Assembly: GCA_033064195.1 (NCBI GenBank)
Contig: JARBJD010000123.1
Span: forward strand, 1 to 64,000
Length of the DNA: 64,000 nucleotides
Source: Blattamonas nauphoetae
Taxonomy: Eukaryota; Preaxostyla; Oxymonadida
Reading direction: 5' to 3'
A program made the position numbers and the translations under genes. The notes beneath the pieces are model-generated. The model worked only from the letters and a program-made list of their open reading frames with translations. It made no database searches and was not told where the DNA came from. Below, in pieces: positions 31,357-41,813 of this stretch (position 1 is its first letter; each line of letters opens with the position of its first letter).

Positions 31357-32663
31357 ATGACAAAACGAATAGCCATAGGATTTGAGGGTTCTGCTAACAA
31401 GTTGGGGATTGGAATTATCACTGAAGATGGAGATATACTGGCAAATGTTCGCGATACATTCATAACTCCACCTGGGACAGGGTTCCTCCCAAGGGAGACA
31501 GCACTTCACCACAATCAGCACTTATATCGACTTACAAAACTAGCCCTTGAAGAGGCAAAGCTCAAACCAAGTGATTTAACCTGCTTGTGTTACACAAAAG
31601 GTTTATTTCACCTTTTGATTCACTCTTCTTCGTTCATTAGGTCCTGGAATTGCGATGCCTCTAATAACGGTTGCTGTCTTTGTGCGAACTCTTGCACAGA
31701 TGTGGAAACTTCCAATCATAGCGGTTAACCATTGTGTCTCCCGTCTGTCTCTCAATGTCGTCAACTATCTCCTGTCGTCTATATAGACATCGAAATGGGG
31801 CGATTAGTCACTAAATCGGAGAATCCTGTTGTGTTGTATGTGAGTGGTGGAAACACACAAGTTATTGCATTTGCTGAGGGCAAGTTTGAGATTCTCCATC
31901 ACTGACCGAACTTAAAACTAATTCTTCTCCTTAGATATCGAATATTTGGTGAAACTATTGACATAGCTGTTGGAAATTGTTTTGATCGGTTTGCGAGGGA
32001 TATCCATTTATCGAATGATCCATCACCTGGCTACAATATTGAACAACTTGCAAAAAAGTGTGAGTTTTCTCAAACCTGTCTTCACGTTTCTTCTCGTTGA
32101 CATAAACTCATTTTTTGTCATTTCTAGGGGTAGCAAGTATTTAGCCCTCCCTTACGTCGTGAAAGGAATGGATGTGTCATTTTCTGGCCTTCTCTCCTTT
32201 TTGGAGAAGGATCTCAAGAAACATCTCGAAACCGGAGAATATTCAAAGGAAGATCTGTGTTTTTCTCTCCAGGAAACAGTGTTTGCTATGTTGATTGAGG
32301 TCACAGAACGAGCTATGGCTCATGTGGGAGCAACTGATGCTCTGATTGTTGGTGGTGTTGGATGTTTGATTTTTTTCTTTTTTTGAACCATTTTCTTGTC
32401 GTTAATTCACAGGCAATCTCAGATTACAGGACATGATGAGTGAAATGGTGACTCAAAGAGGTGGGCGAATTTGTGCGATGGACGATCGATATTGCATCGA
32501 CAATGGTGCCATGATTGCACAGACAGGATTGTTGATGTATCTGTCTGGTGTTCCTCCGACTCCAATCGAGGAAACCATCATCAGACAACGGTTCAGGACA
32601 GATGAAGTCGACGTGGTCTGGAGGAAGGACGAGAATTATGACATGCAAGGAGAGGGAATGTGA
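31357..32663 (+). CDS. KAE1: Kae1/OSGEP, tRNA N6-threonylcarbamoyladenosine (t6A) synthase subunit of KEOPS
   Basis: Catalyses transfer of threonylcarbamoyl to A37 of ANN-decoding tRNAs within the KEOPS complex. Exons 31357-31600, 31641-31742, 31787-31883, 31935-32057, 32128-32363 and 32413-32663 (introns 40, 44, 51, 70 and 49 bp) sum to 351 codons (350 aa), matching the family. Visible are [15 protein letters not shown] at the start, the metal-binding NHCVSHIEMGR (His112 and His116), [41 protein letters not shown] and the C-terminal metal-ligand region [11 protein letters not shown]. The short form without an organelle presequence suggests the cytosolic Kae1 rather than mitochondrial OSGEPL1/Qri7. 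Confidence 0.95.
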
Positions 32664-32793
32664 TGCCATTTTGACTCAATTTTCTGATGATTCTTTCTCA
32701 ACTTGCAAGAGAAGGGAATCTTTTTTGTGGTTTTGAGAAAAAGCAATAAAAACCAAGATTTGAAATGATTCAGATGATAAAATGTCACAAAAA

Positions 32794-34218
32794 TTAAAAA
32801 GATTCGTCCGGATCTCTCGCACTCGAAGGAAGAATTAGCATATTTCTCGCCATAATCGTGGAATGTCGTGTGTTTCTCGTACGTGTCGTCCTCTCACTCA
32901 TTCCACTCCTTTCCATTCTCTCCGTTATCTCCCCATCTCTGCCATCATTGTTCGGAGTGAGAGCTGACCTGTTGTCCCCGAGTGATGATCGTGGTGTCTG
33001 ACGATCGTTTGACGAGCGGTTGGCTGTTCGAGGAGTGTCAGTCCGGCTCTGAGATTGCCTCAAATGAAGCGGGGGTGGAGGCGGAGGAGGAAGAGAGAGC
33101 GGAGAAGCGGGTGGTTTTGGTTGACTTTGTGACTGTGGAGTGAATGTGTTGTGTTCAGAGAGATGCTGCGAGTGCAACTCGCTGTCCGGATCCAACTCCC
33201 TCTCAAGCCCTTCCTCGTCATCCCATTCTTTCTCCGCTTGCTTCCCTGCAAACCTCCTCATCTTTTCTCTTTCTCTCAACTCTCTGTTTGTCCGTGTGTC
33301 CCGCTGGTAATATGAAGGAGGTTCGACAGACACGACTTCTTCAATCAGCATGCAATATGGATTGGGTTGTTCCCAATCACTCGCACTGTCACTGCTTGAT
33401 TCGTCGTGCTCCCTGTCCGCTCGCCGTCGCTCTCTTTGTGGTGTCTTTCGTCTGTCCTCTCGAATATTCTTCATGGCCTTTTCCTGTTCCTGCAGGACAG
33501 AAAGAATGGGGGGAGTTTTGGGTTGAGGGGGGAGGTCCTGATATGGTTCTTTTGTTTGTTGTGGGTGGTCAGCGAACTGGACCTTACGATGGGTGGCCGT
33601 TTGAGGTGTTGTAAGTGCTGATTGCTGGACATCGCTGTCACTTGGGAAAGGTGGGATGATAATCCCAACATGAGCACTTCGAGAAGACAACGGGCTGGCA
33701 CCTTGTGGGGTGCCTGAATTTTGACGTTGTGAATGCGATGAGGCTGGAGTTCGACTTTCAGGTGTGTGAGTGGTATTTCTTTTTTGGGTTGATGCTAGTG
33801 ATCGATTATTAACTTTTCGAGGAGTTACTCTCCGAGCTGGAAGATACATAAGTGGTTTCCCTGTTGGTGAACGTGGAAGGGTTACAAAAGTCCCACGTGT
33901 GGCATTCGAGAAAATTGAAGGTGATTTTGGATTAATGTTGCCATATGCGACATTATCACCAACATCTTCGAGGAGGGGACTTGGCTGTGTTGTTCTGAAG
34001 AGCATTGGTGATGGTTTCGTGTCGAGATCTCGAACAGGCGGAATATAATCAGAAACAGGGATAGAACTGCTTGGAAAAGATATAGTATGACTAAAATCAT
34101 GTTTAGCGTGGGTTTCAGTGAAGATATGGGCAGGTGAAGAAGGATTAGTTGGGAGAGTGGAAGCAAAATGTTGTGAAGGGAGATGGCATGTACGAGGAAA
34201 AGTTGCGGAAAGGTTCAT
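32794..34218 (-). CDS. Hypothetical disordered, proline/serine-rich protein (474 aa)
   Basis: I do not recognise it. From ATG 34216-34218 (MNLSATFPRTCHLPSQ) the frame is open for 474 residues. It is rich in Ser, Pro, Thr and Arg with many SP/TP sites, suggesting a phosphorylated linker or scaffold. A basic-acidic helical stretch (REREKMRRFAGKQAEKEWDD, about residues 335-355) and a PPPPPPPLH run stand out. It ends with RDPDESF. It converges on the Kae1 gene with 130 bp between the stops. An upstream exon is possible because the frame is open a little further. Confidence 0.6.
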   Translation of the reverse strand: MNLSATFPRTCHLPSQHFASTLPTNPSSPAHIFTETHAKHDFSHTISFPSSSIPVSDYIPPVRDLDTKPSPMLFRTTQPSPLLEDVGDNVAYGNINPKSPSIFSNATRGTFVTLPRSPTGKPLMYLPARRVTPRKVNNRSLASTQKRNTTHTPESRTPASSHSQRQNSGTPQGASPLSSRSAHVGIIIPPFPSDSDVQQSALTTPQTATHRKVQFADHPQQTKEPYQDLPPQPKTPPILSVLQEQEKAMKNIREDRRKTPQRERRRADREHDESSSDSASDWEQPNPYCMLIEEVVSVEPPSYYQRDTRTNRELREREKMRRFAGKQAEKEWDDEEGLERELDPDSELHSQHLSEHNTFTPQSQSQPKPPASPLSLPPPPPPPLHLRQSQSRTDTPRTANRSSNDRQTPRSSLGDNRSALTPNNDGRDGEITERMERSGMSERTTRTRNTRHSTIMARNMLILPSSARDPDESF

Positions 34219-34639
34219 AAGAGGAGAAATGAACACTACATATATTGACAAGATAGTGAAAAGAAAAGCTTAGATACCCCGCCGAATGAAGTGAACTTGA
34301 AAGGGCCCATTGTACAATTTAATGATTGAACCAAAAGGGGAAAAATCAATTCTTTCTCTTAATTGATCTCTTTTACTCCTGTTATGATTTTAATTCCATT
34401 TAAATCAATGTGAATTCCAGAACACCCACCAAAAACAGCTCGTCTCCGAGTTCTGAACGCACTGATTCTGTTGTGAATAAATATATCACAAACATTTGGT
34501 GTCCCTCTAACTGTGCATGGACCACATTCCGCTTGTTTATTGGCCTATTTCGCAAAGGCATCGAATGTGTTGTGAGATGTGAATGATTTCTCAGAAATGA
34601 TGAAATCATGCAAAAATCAATGCAAAGATGAACTGTGGA
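34219..34639. other. Intergenic, no recognisable feature
   Basis: 421 bp between the disordered-protein gene and NEDD8. A minus-strand frame at 34400-34609 has no motif and was not accepted. Confidence 0.4.
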
Positions 34640-34971
34640 TCATTGTCCTCCACGGAGTTGAAGGACAAGGTGAATGATTGCGCCAGCTTCGACGTGTTGT
34701 TCTTGGAATGTTTGCTCATCTTTGAGTGGTCTCCCATTGAAAAGTAGACGTTGTTGGGCGGGTGAAATGGCTAATTTTTCTTCAATTTTGCTTTTAAGGA
34801 TGAAAACCTGAGGGAAATTGAAAGTTGAAGAAAACAGAATGGTGTGAAACTTTTTCGGTGGTGCTCACCTCAAAATCAATTTCGCGACCAGTTAATGCCT
34901 AAATGAACGAAAAATGACAATATTGGGACATATGTCAAAAAGTGTGAGCAAACCTTCACCTTAATGAGCAT
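34640..34971 (-). CDS. NEDD8: NEDD8/Rub1 ubiquitin-like modifier
   Basis: Small protein conjugated to cullins. Three exons, 34954-34971 (only 18 nt), 34851-34898 and 34640-34807, with introns of 55 and 43 bp, encode 77 residues. It begins MLIKVKALTGREIDFEVSTT and ends HLVLQLRGGQ. MLIKVKxLTG is the NEDD8 hallmark start, and alignment to animal NEDD8 over EIDFE...QQRL needs no gap. The Gly-Gly is followed by a single Gln, so one residue must be removed for activation. The residue before LRGG, which separates NEDD8 (Ala) from ubiquitin (Arg), is Gln here; yeast Rub1 has Thr. The second intron's start was chosen because it restores the ungapped alignment. Confidence 0.92.
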
Positions 34972-35455
34972 CGCTGTTTTAGACTTGATCCAAACCACAA
35001 GAAAACAATAAGAGCTATGTGAAGACACGAATCGACTCGATCTCACTTTAACACATTCATTTGTTTTGATGATGATGGTTGGACCATTTCGAGCCATCCT
35101 AATCATGTCTGGTGGCTTTATTTTCGACAAGCTTCGAATCTTTCTGAATGAAGCGAAAAGTGGACCTGAAATGTCGTGAACAATGTTATTCTGGTGGTTC
35201 CAGGCTATAGAGATCAATCGTTTTGGAAAAGATCTCCGGGCCACTTCTGATACCAGTACCTCGTGATGATGTCGATTCCACCTGAACTGTGTTCACAGTT
35301 CCACAATGGATCGACAGAGTGGAGTCATGACTTCATTGGACTTCTCATAGATTAACATCAGATCAGATGATATTTCACTAATCGTTCTGGTTCATCATCG
35401 CCAATCCACCCCATACTTTTATATTTCATCTTGACGTGATTCAGTTCCATTATTC
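34972..35455 (-). other. Upstream region of NEDD8 with an open minus-strand frame
   Basis: A minus-strand frame from 35244 runs for about 90 codons straight into the NEDD8 ATG without a stop (contains KIRSLSKIKPPDMIRMARN and TIIIKTNECVK). It has no recognisable domain, and GTGAGA...AACAG inside it could be an intron. It may be a 5' leader, an unrecognised upstream exon or chance. The rest up to 35455 is the divergent upstream region of the aminotransferase gene. Confidence 0.35.
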
Positions 35456-37271
35456 ATGACTCAACGGGCTCGCTCTCAACCATTGGACACTCCGGTTCCA
35501 TCATCCACATCTCAACCCCGCTCAGTCCCTCAAAAACGTGGGCGTACTGGTTTGGAGAAATGCTTACTCACTGTACTCCTAATCTTGACTATTGGTCTTC
35601 TTTGCTTTCTCTCGTTCCTCCTTTACCAATCAACAAACGGACCTGAACGAATAAAAACTGCAATTCCAAAATTGGGAGAGTTTTCACAACTCACCGAATC
35701 AAAAGCAAAGTTTCTCGCCCAGAACAAGGGCCTTTATGGATATAATGGTCGGATTGATCATATCGCTGCGACACAACTTCCACACATGAAAGACCAAACA
35801 TATGCCGATTATGCAGGCTCAGGTGTATATCAAAAACGACAGATCGAAGCTGTCATGAAGAATTTGGAGAGTAACCTCTATGGAAATGCCCACAGCATTA
35901 ATCCATCCGCAAAAAACTCTGATCGTACCATACAGGAAGCTCGGAATGCCGTTTTGAAGTGGTTCAACGCAGACCCCAAGGAATACACCGTCATTTTCAC
36001 CCCTGGAACCACCGGCGCCATCAAGATCGTCGGCGAAACTTTTCCTTGGTCAACAGAATCAACCTTCCTGTACACCCGCAGTAATCATAACTCTGTTCTT
36101 GGTGTGCGAGAATATGCACTCGACAAGGGTGCGACATTTGAGTGCATCGACCTAGACTCCCTCAAATCCGAGTTCGATGTCCGATCTTCTCAAGGGCTTC
36201 CAAAATCTGGAGGGACCGATGAAACAAATCATCTTTTCGCGTTCCCAGCAGAATGCAATTATTCTGGGGAAAAATATCCACTCGACTTGATCGAAAAGTT
36301 CAAAAATGGATCGCTAGGAATGAAGAAAGGAAAATATTATGTTCTTCTCGATGCTGCAGCCTTTGTCCCAACATCTAAGCTTGATTTGTCGAAGTACAAG
36401 CCAGATTTCGTCACAGTTTCTTTCTACAAAATGTTTGGCTATCCAAGTGGACTTGGAGCTTTGATAGCCAAGAATTGTATGCTTTTTTCCCTTTTCCATG
36501 ACTTTTCTCTCAGCTGCAGCCAATATTCTCCACAAATCGTTCTTCAGTGGTGGAACAGTCTCTCTCTCAATCGCTGACGACGATTTCATCCAATGGATGC
36601 CAGAAATGTGTTCTCGCTTTGAAGACGGAACTCTCCCCTTCCTCAACATTGCTGCTTTGAAATATGGTTTCGATGCTCTTCTCTCCACTCAATCTGACGA
36701 GTGGCCAACAAACGGTGGTGATCCAAGTTGGGAAGACGTGAAAAAAACGATGGATGGCATTACAGCCCACACTTTTGCCCTTCAAGATTACTTCTATCGT
36801 GAGCTCTCATCCGCAACCCACGAAAATGGCAAGCCAATGGCCGAGTTTTACGGCCATCACGATCGCCACAACATCCGAGAGCAGGGACCAATTCTGAACT
36901 TCAACATGCTCGATGCAAGTGGAAAGTATTTTGGGTTCTTCGAAATATCCGCTCTTGCCGCAAAGAAAGGGCTCAACATCCGAACAGGGTGCTCGTGCAA
37001 TCCTGGTGCCTGCTACGATTATCTGAACGTCCCAACCACTTTGATCAAAGACACAGTTGCACACATCCACCACAATTCGTGTGGGGAGCGCCTGGATATT
37101 GTGTCTGGACATCCGATCGGGTCGATCCGAGTGAGTCTCGGCTATCTGACCACTTTTGAGGATGTTGAGAAGCTCAAAACGTTCTTCATCGACACTCTCA
37201 GGAACAAGACCGATCAGCAGTTCCTGGATGAACAACAGCTCCAGACAAGGATGGGAGATGATTCTTTGTGA
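35456..37271 (+). CDS. Membrane-anchored class V aminotransferase, MOCOS-like (cysteine desulfurase fold)
   Basis: PLP enzyme related to the N-terminal NifS-like domain of molybdenum cofactor sulfurase. Exons 35456-36476 and 36514-37271 (intron 37 bp) encode 592 residues. A Pro/Ser/Arg-rich head is followed by one hydrophobic helix (CLLTVLLILTIGLLCFLSFL, residues 36-57), so it is probably a type II membrane protein. The catalytic domain shows YADYAGSGVYQKRQI, TPGTTGAIKIV, PAECNYSGEKYP, the PLP lysine in SFYKMFGYPSGLGAL (Lys325), GGGT-like FSGGTVSLS, and the probable sulfur-carrying loop RTGCSCNPGAC. The C-terminus ends after VRVSLGY-like IRVSLGYLTTFEDVEKL. The MOSC domain of true Mo-cofactor sulfurases is missing. 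Activity as a desulfurase, a lyase or something else cannot be decided. Confidence 0.85.
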
Positions 37272-37458
37272 TCTCTCTTCTCGTATTCATTTGTGTCTTG
37301 CGTTTTCATTTCATCCCAAATTTCCGAGCTCGCGTTCATTTGTTTCTAGAACGAAAAACGAGTTATTTCTGGGAGACATGATATATTTCAAAGCAGGACT
37401 AAGCCTTCGAAGATCGTCTTCAATGAAAAGTCGAATTTGGAGCTGCTGAGATTTCTTA

Positions 37459-38731
37459 ATGGGATACATTTTTTTCATGAAAATTCTCATTGGTGACAAC
37501 AATTGCCAGCAGGGTTATGAAGACACTCCACTTGTTCTCTTTTTCAAAGAATTTAAAGGCAATCCTGTAAAATCTGTATCCATCCATTCGCTCCCATCTC
37601 TCTCACCATTTTTCTCATCCTTAGAGTCATTTCTTCACATGGTGGTTTGAACACGAAGAAATAGATATCCCCGAGTTTTATGCACCACTTGATCTATTCA
37701 CAGAGCGCTATGCTTCATACCTTTCATCCATCACAACGTTCCACTCCACTGAACTCCTCTACCCGATGAAAAAGCTCAATATACTCCTTCAACTTGACGA
37801 AGAATCACTTCTTCTCAGTGCAATTATCTTTTCTCGATATACAACAAAGCATCGCTCTCTTCTGTTAGTTGACGATTCACAAACACTCCTCTACTTTGTC
37901 GCAATTTGCATGCTGATTGCTTCCAATGCACTTAGCGATAAAACAATTCATTTATCTTCACTTGCATCTTTTTTCAACGTTGAACTCGGCCAGTTTTTCA
38001 CTGATCAGATTCACATACTCTCGCATCTCTCATTTAATCTCTACTTCGCGGAGATTGATGCAACACCAATTGAATCTGTCTGTTCTACAAGCATTCTCTC
38101 TCTCCTCTCCTTTTCACTCTTCACACCAAGCCTCCACTTCTCTCCGAATCGTCCTCGTCAAACATTTCAGCCCATTTTACCTCTAAATGACAGACCTCCA
38201 ACGAGACAGAGAGGGGACCTTTCATTTGATATCGATTATCCACGAAAAATGAAAGATAGAAAGATTTCCACACGAAGGGACTCCAAACGAGAGGCAAGAA
38301 AGAAAACAAAACCAGCCAAACAAGACAGACGAGAATACAACACTGATTTTGGGATATTTTATTCTGAATTATATCAAGCCTTTACACAACCAACGATAAC
38401 TCCGACAATCTTCCTCAAAAATCGAGTTTGTCTCTACGTCATCCAAAAGAACGTCCAACGCACGAACCGTCACTTTTCTTTTGGCGATGTCGCACCCAAG
38501 AACTTCTCACCAAAACACACATCCCAATTTCTTGAAGAATCAGAAACAGATTCAGTGTCATCATTCTCATCCGCATCAGACTTCCCATCGCCTTCCCCAC
38601 TAAGGTTCCAACACCCACAATATCTCTACGATATTGTTCTCCCGATTGATCATTTTCACCCAGGTCTCTTTAGTCTTTCCTTTCCAATTTACCATTCTTC
38701 ATTGTCTGAGTTCATGTTTCATCTCATATGA
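37459..38731 (+). CDS. Cyclin-box-like protein (407 aa)
   Basis: Exons 37459-37575 and 37625-38731 (intron 49 bp) sum to 408 codons. Residues ~75-190 resemble a cyclin box: ESLLLSAIIFSRYTTKHR, then LLYFVAICMLIASNALSDKT, HLSSLASFFNVELGQFFTDQ and ILSHLSFNLYF, matching the helix pattern in which a conserved LASK-like helix is followed by DK and a short -FN(V/I)- helix. The C-terminal half is basic and serine-rich, with RKMKDRKISTRRDSKREARKK. An in-frame stop just before the ATG at 37459 fixes the start. It probably binds a kinase; which one is unknown. It is the second cyclin-type gene within 13 kb but is not a close copy of the first. Confidence 0.62.
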
Positions 38732-38935
38732 GATATCGCGATAGAAAACATGTCTGAAAAGAACAAACGGGGTTTGAAAAGAAGACCAGAAGATTGAGGA
38801 CCAGATTGTTTTCATTGGTTCTCAAATGAACCATTCAACGAGATTCTGGTTCTGATTACTATCAGACCATGAATATGAGCTGCCCGTGCAAATGAATCCA
38901 TCATAAAAAGCTAAATCATCCTCCTGTTAATTCTT

Positions 38936-41561
38936 TCAAAAAATCTGAGAAGAATCAAGAAAGTGCACAGAAGACAGACCATCCATCGTCCTTTTCGTCG
39001 ACCCATCCTTGCCTTCAGATTTCTTCAACCTCTCGGAATGGTTTGTTTGGTCAGACACAACAGTGCCCTGTATTTTGCTCCGATCACTTGAAATTGAGGG
39101 GGCGTGTTGTTCTTTGCGAGGGTTCGACTTTTTGGTTGGAGAACCAGTTCCAGGTCGAGATTTCTTCTCACCGGATGTCTTCGATCGTTCTTGTTTTGCT
39201 TTCATTTCAAGCTGTGTGTGACGATCATATTGTTTTCTTCTTTCGAGAGATTCATGTTTGTCGTTCTGCTGTTGCTGTGAATCCTTATCTAACTTCGAAG
39301 TACGGAGTACAGATAGATATTTAGGAGGTGGTTTATCTGATATTGTTTTGTCAGTTTCATTTCTGTTTCTTTTCCGAAGAATTGATTGAATCAAGTCCGA
39401 GTCTTCGTCTTTATCACAGGTTTCCTTATTTTTGGGTAGAGTTTGCCGAAGATTGTCTGACTGAAGTTGGGGGTTATCGTCAGTAAAGTGTGTTCTGCGA
39501 GAGCGTTCTTGTTGATCAGATTTGTTTGGAGTGGTTGTTGTGAGCTGTGATGTCTCGGGAACCTCCTCAACGAGGATGCTCGATAATTCTGAAGATACAT
39601 CGGTGAGGATGTCCTTTCGGACGGCTTGTTCTAGAACTCCAATCTGGGTGTGGTGAGTGGATTGTTGTGAGCTGCTTTGGAGGGTATCTACGAAGTGATT
39701 TTGACTGCCTTTCATAAGAACAAAATCATCTGGTGTGGGAGGGCGGTCTGAGAGATCTTCATTTAGAATCCTTGCGATTTCGATGTCCACGCTTGTGGTT
39801 TCTTTTCCATTGAGAAGTTCGTCCGTTGAATTGCCTTGATTTAAACTATCATCGATATCATGCGAATCGATATGACTAGTGAACTGTGTAGCTGCGTATG
39901 TTGTGATAAATTGATTCTGTGGGTGTACAGTGGTGCTTGATGATGTGAATGCGGGGGGTTGGGCATTTATCTCTCCGAGATTCCATCTGCTCGATTCATC
40001 TGCTTGTATGTCAGAGAGATGTTGTGATGTGTGCATATTCTGTTCATGTACATTTAGTTGGGGTGTGTTTTGTTTCACCCATTGATTTGTTGTTCCATTC
40101 AGATCCCCATTCCAAGTCTTCTTTTCCATCTCCAATCTTCCCATCACACTATCAAATGCATCTCCACCGTTCATTTCAAGAGACGAGGCTTCTTGGAGTC
40201 GTTTATTCTCCTTCGAACGACTTCGACTCTGTTTCTGATGAACTTTTCCTTTATTTCCTTTTGCCCCTGCATTCTTTTGTTTTTCTCGATCTAATTTTTG
40301 TTGAAGAGACAATACAGCATCTTCCAGGACTCGTATATACCCGTTCTTTTGTGCTAAAGTCGCTTGAACTTTTTTGTTTGTCTCGTCTAGGCCGGAAACC
40401 CTCCGAAGCAATTGTTCTTCCTTCAAATTTCTTTTTTGGTGGTTTCTCTGGGTTGTATGATCAAGAAAAATGCGATACATTCATCTCCATCAACAAATCC
40501 CTCTTCTCCTGCCTAACTTTCTCGTTTTCTTCCCTGAGCTGCTCAATTTTGTCGTCACGTTTCTTTATTTCCTATCCAAGTTGTTGTATTACAATGAAAA
40601 ATAGGTCAAACTCTCTCAAGTCTTCCGAATTCCATCCTTCGCTGTTCTAATTCTTGGAACTGATACAGTCCCTCGTTCTTTGGTTGGAGAGGGAGCTGTC
40701 CTCGAGTCCCCTTTGGCATTGGTCTTTGTCTTCTTGAGGAAGGTGAACATGATCGACCTCGTTGAACTGGTGAATCTGAAATACGCTGAAGTCTTTCTGT
40801 TTGAAAGGGAACAGATTCTGAGTCAATTGCCAATGATTCCAAGATTCTTGAGAGAAAAATTGGGATGAAGCTTGAAGAAAGATATGCTTCAAACTGTTGT
40901 GATCTTTCTGTATTTGATGAGAGAGAGCTTGGCTGTTTTTGATGCCGTTGAACCTTCCTAAGTTCAACGATCATCCCCTGCAAATGAGCAATTTGATCAT
41001 CTTTTCCATTTATTATTGCTTTTAGGTTGTCTCGTTGAATTTTCACTTCCTCACAGTCATGTGTGAGTTTGTTGATTTGGTCGAGCGATTCATGGAGGGA
41101 TTGTCTAGAAAGTGATGAGTTGTGGAAAAATCAGCAAGGGGTGATGTTTATGGCGATGTTCATGAGAGAAAATATTACGTTTTTGAATAAATTTCGAATA
41201 AAAAGAGACAATTGTTTATTCGAATGAATGTCAAAAATGGCAGACGTTAACGTGGATGTTCTGGTGTTCAGAGTATTTTTGTACTTGTTGAGACGGTCTT
41301 GAAGATCATTTACCTGTTGATGAACAGAACGAGTTGGTTTAGTGAGTGAACTGCTGAGAACATGGAATACCTGATTGATTAATTGCTGATTTCGAGAGGC
41401 AAGGAGGTCCATTGTATATTCTCGTGATTGGTCTGCTCTATGTTGATTTTTCGTCTGTGATACGAGCTAAAAAGGAGCATGACGATTGAACCTTTATGGA
41501 TCGTCGAACAAACCTTTAAATCATTCAGTACAGGAGATAAAATGTCGTCTGGATGACTCAT
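38936..41561 (-). CDS. Coiled-coil protein, possibly cytoskeletal or basal-body associated (767 aa)
   Basis: Exons 41514-41561, 41371-41466, 41252-41313, 40612-41104, 40479-40571 and 38936-40447 (introns 47, 57, 147, 40 and 31 bp) sum to exactly 768 codons. The first ~270 residues alternate heptad coiled coils (LNKYKNTLNTRTSTQSLHES, DDQIAHLQGMIVELRK, KRDDKIEQLREENEKVRQEK, YIRVLEDAVLSLQQKLDREK) with Ser/Arg-rich linkers. The C-terminal ~450 residues are disordered, basic and Ser/Gln-rich. The architecture recalls centrosomal/ciliary coiled-coil proteins, but no family was firmly recognised. The 147-bp intron is the least certain join. It is convergent with the cyclin-like gene and followed upstream by the CK1 gene on the same strand. 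Confidence 0.6.
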
Positions 41562-41813
41562 ACTCTGGTAAACACTTATTCTAAGTTGTTACAGGTCAAT
41601 TTCGTGAGAGGGCGAATTGGTGTTTGAATAAGAAAAGGGGCCGATCAGTCATTCAAGCTGAGTTGGATCAATGCAAAAAAGTGATTCTGCAAAAAAGAAA
41701 TCCTCTTAAAAAGACGACTATACATAAAGGACTGGTAGTAGAACAACATAATAGTCTGAAAATACGGAAACGAAGAGCAGGAAAAAGGATCGAAGAGAAG
41801 ATTCAGGGCGAAG

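Noticed and set aside
34400-34609. 69-residue minus-strand frame between two genes
   Set aside because: No recognisable motif or plausible splice continuation.
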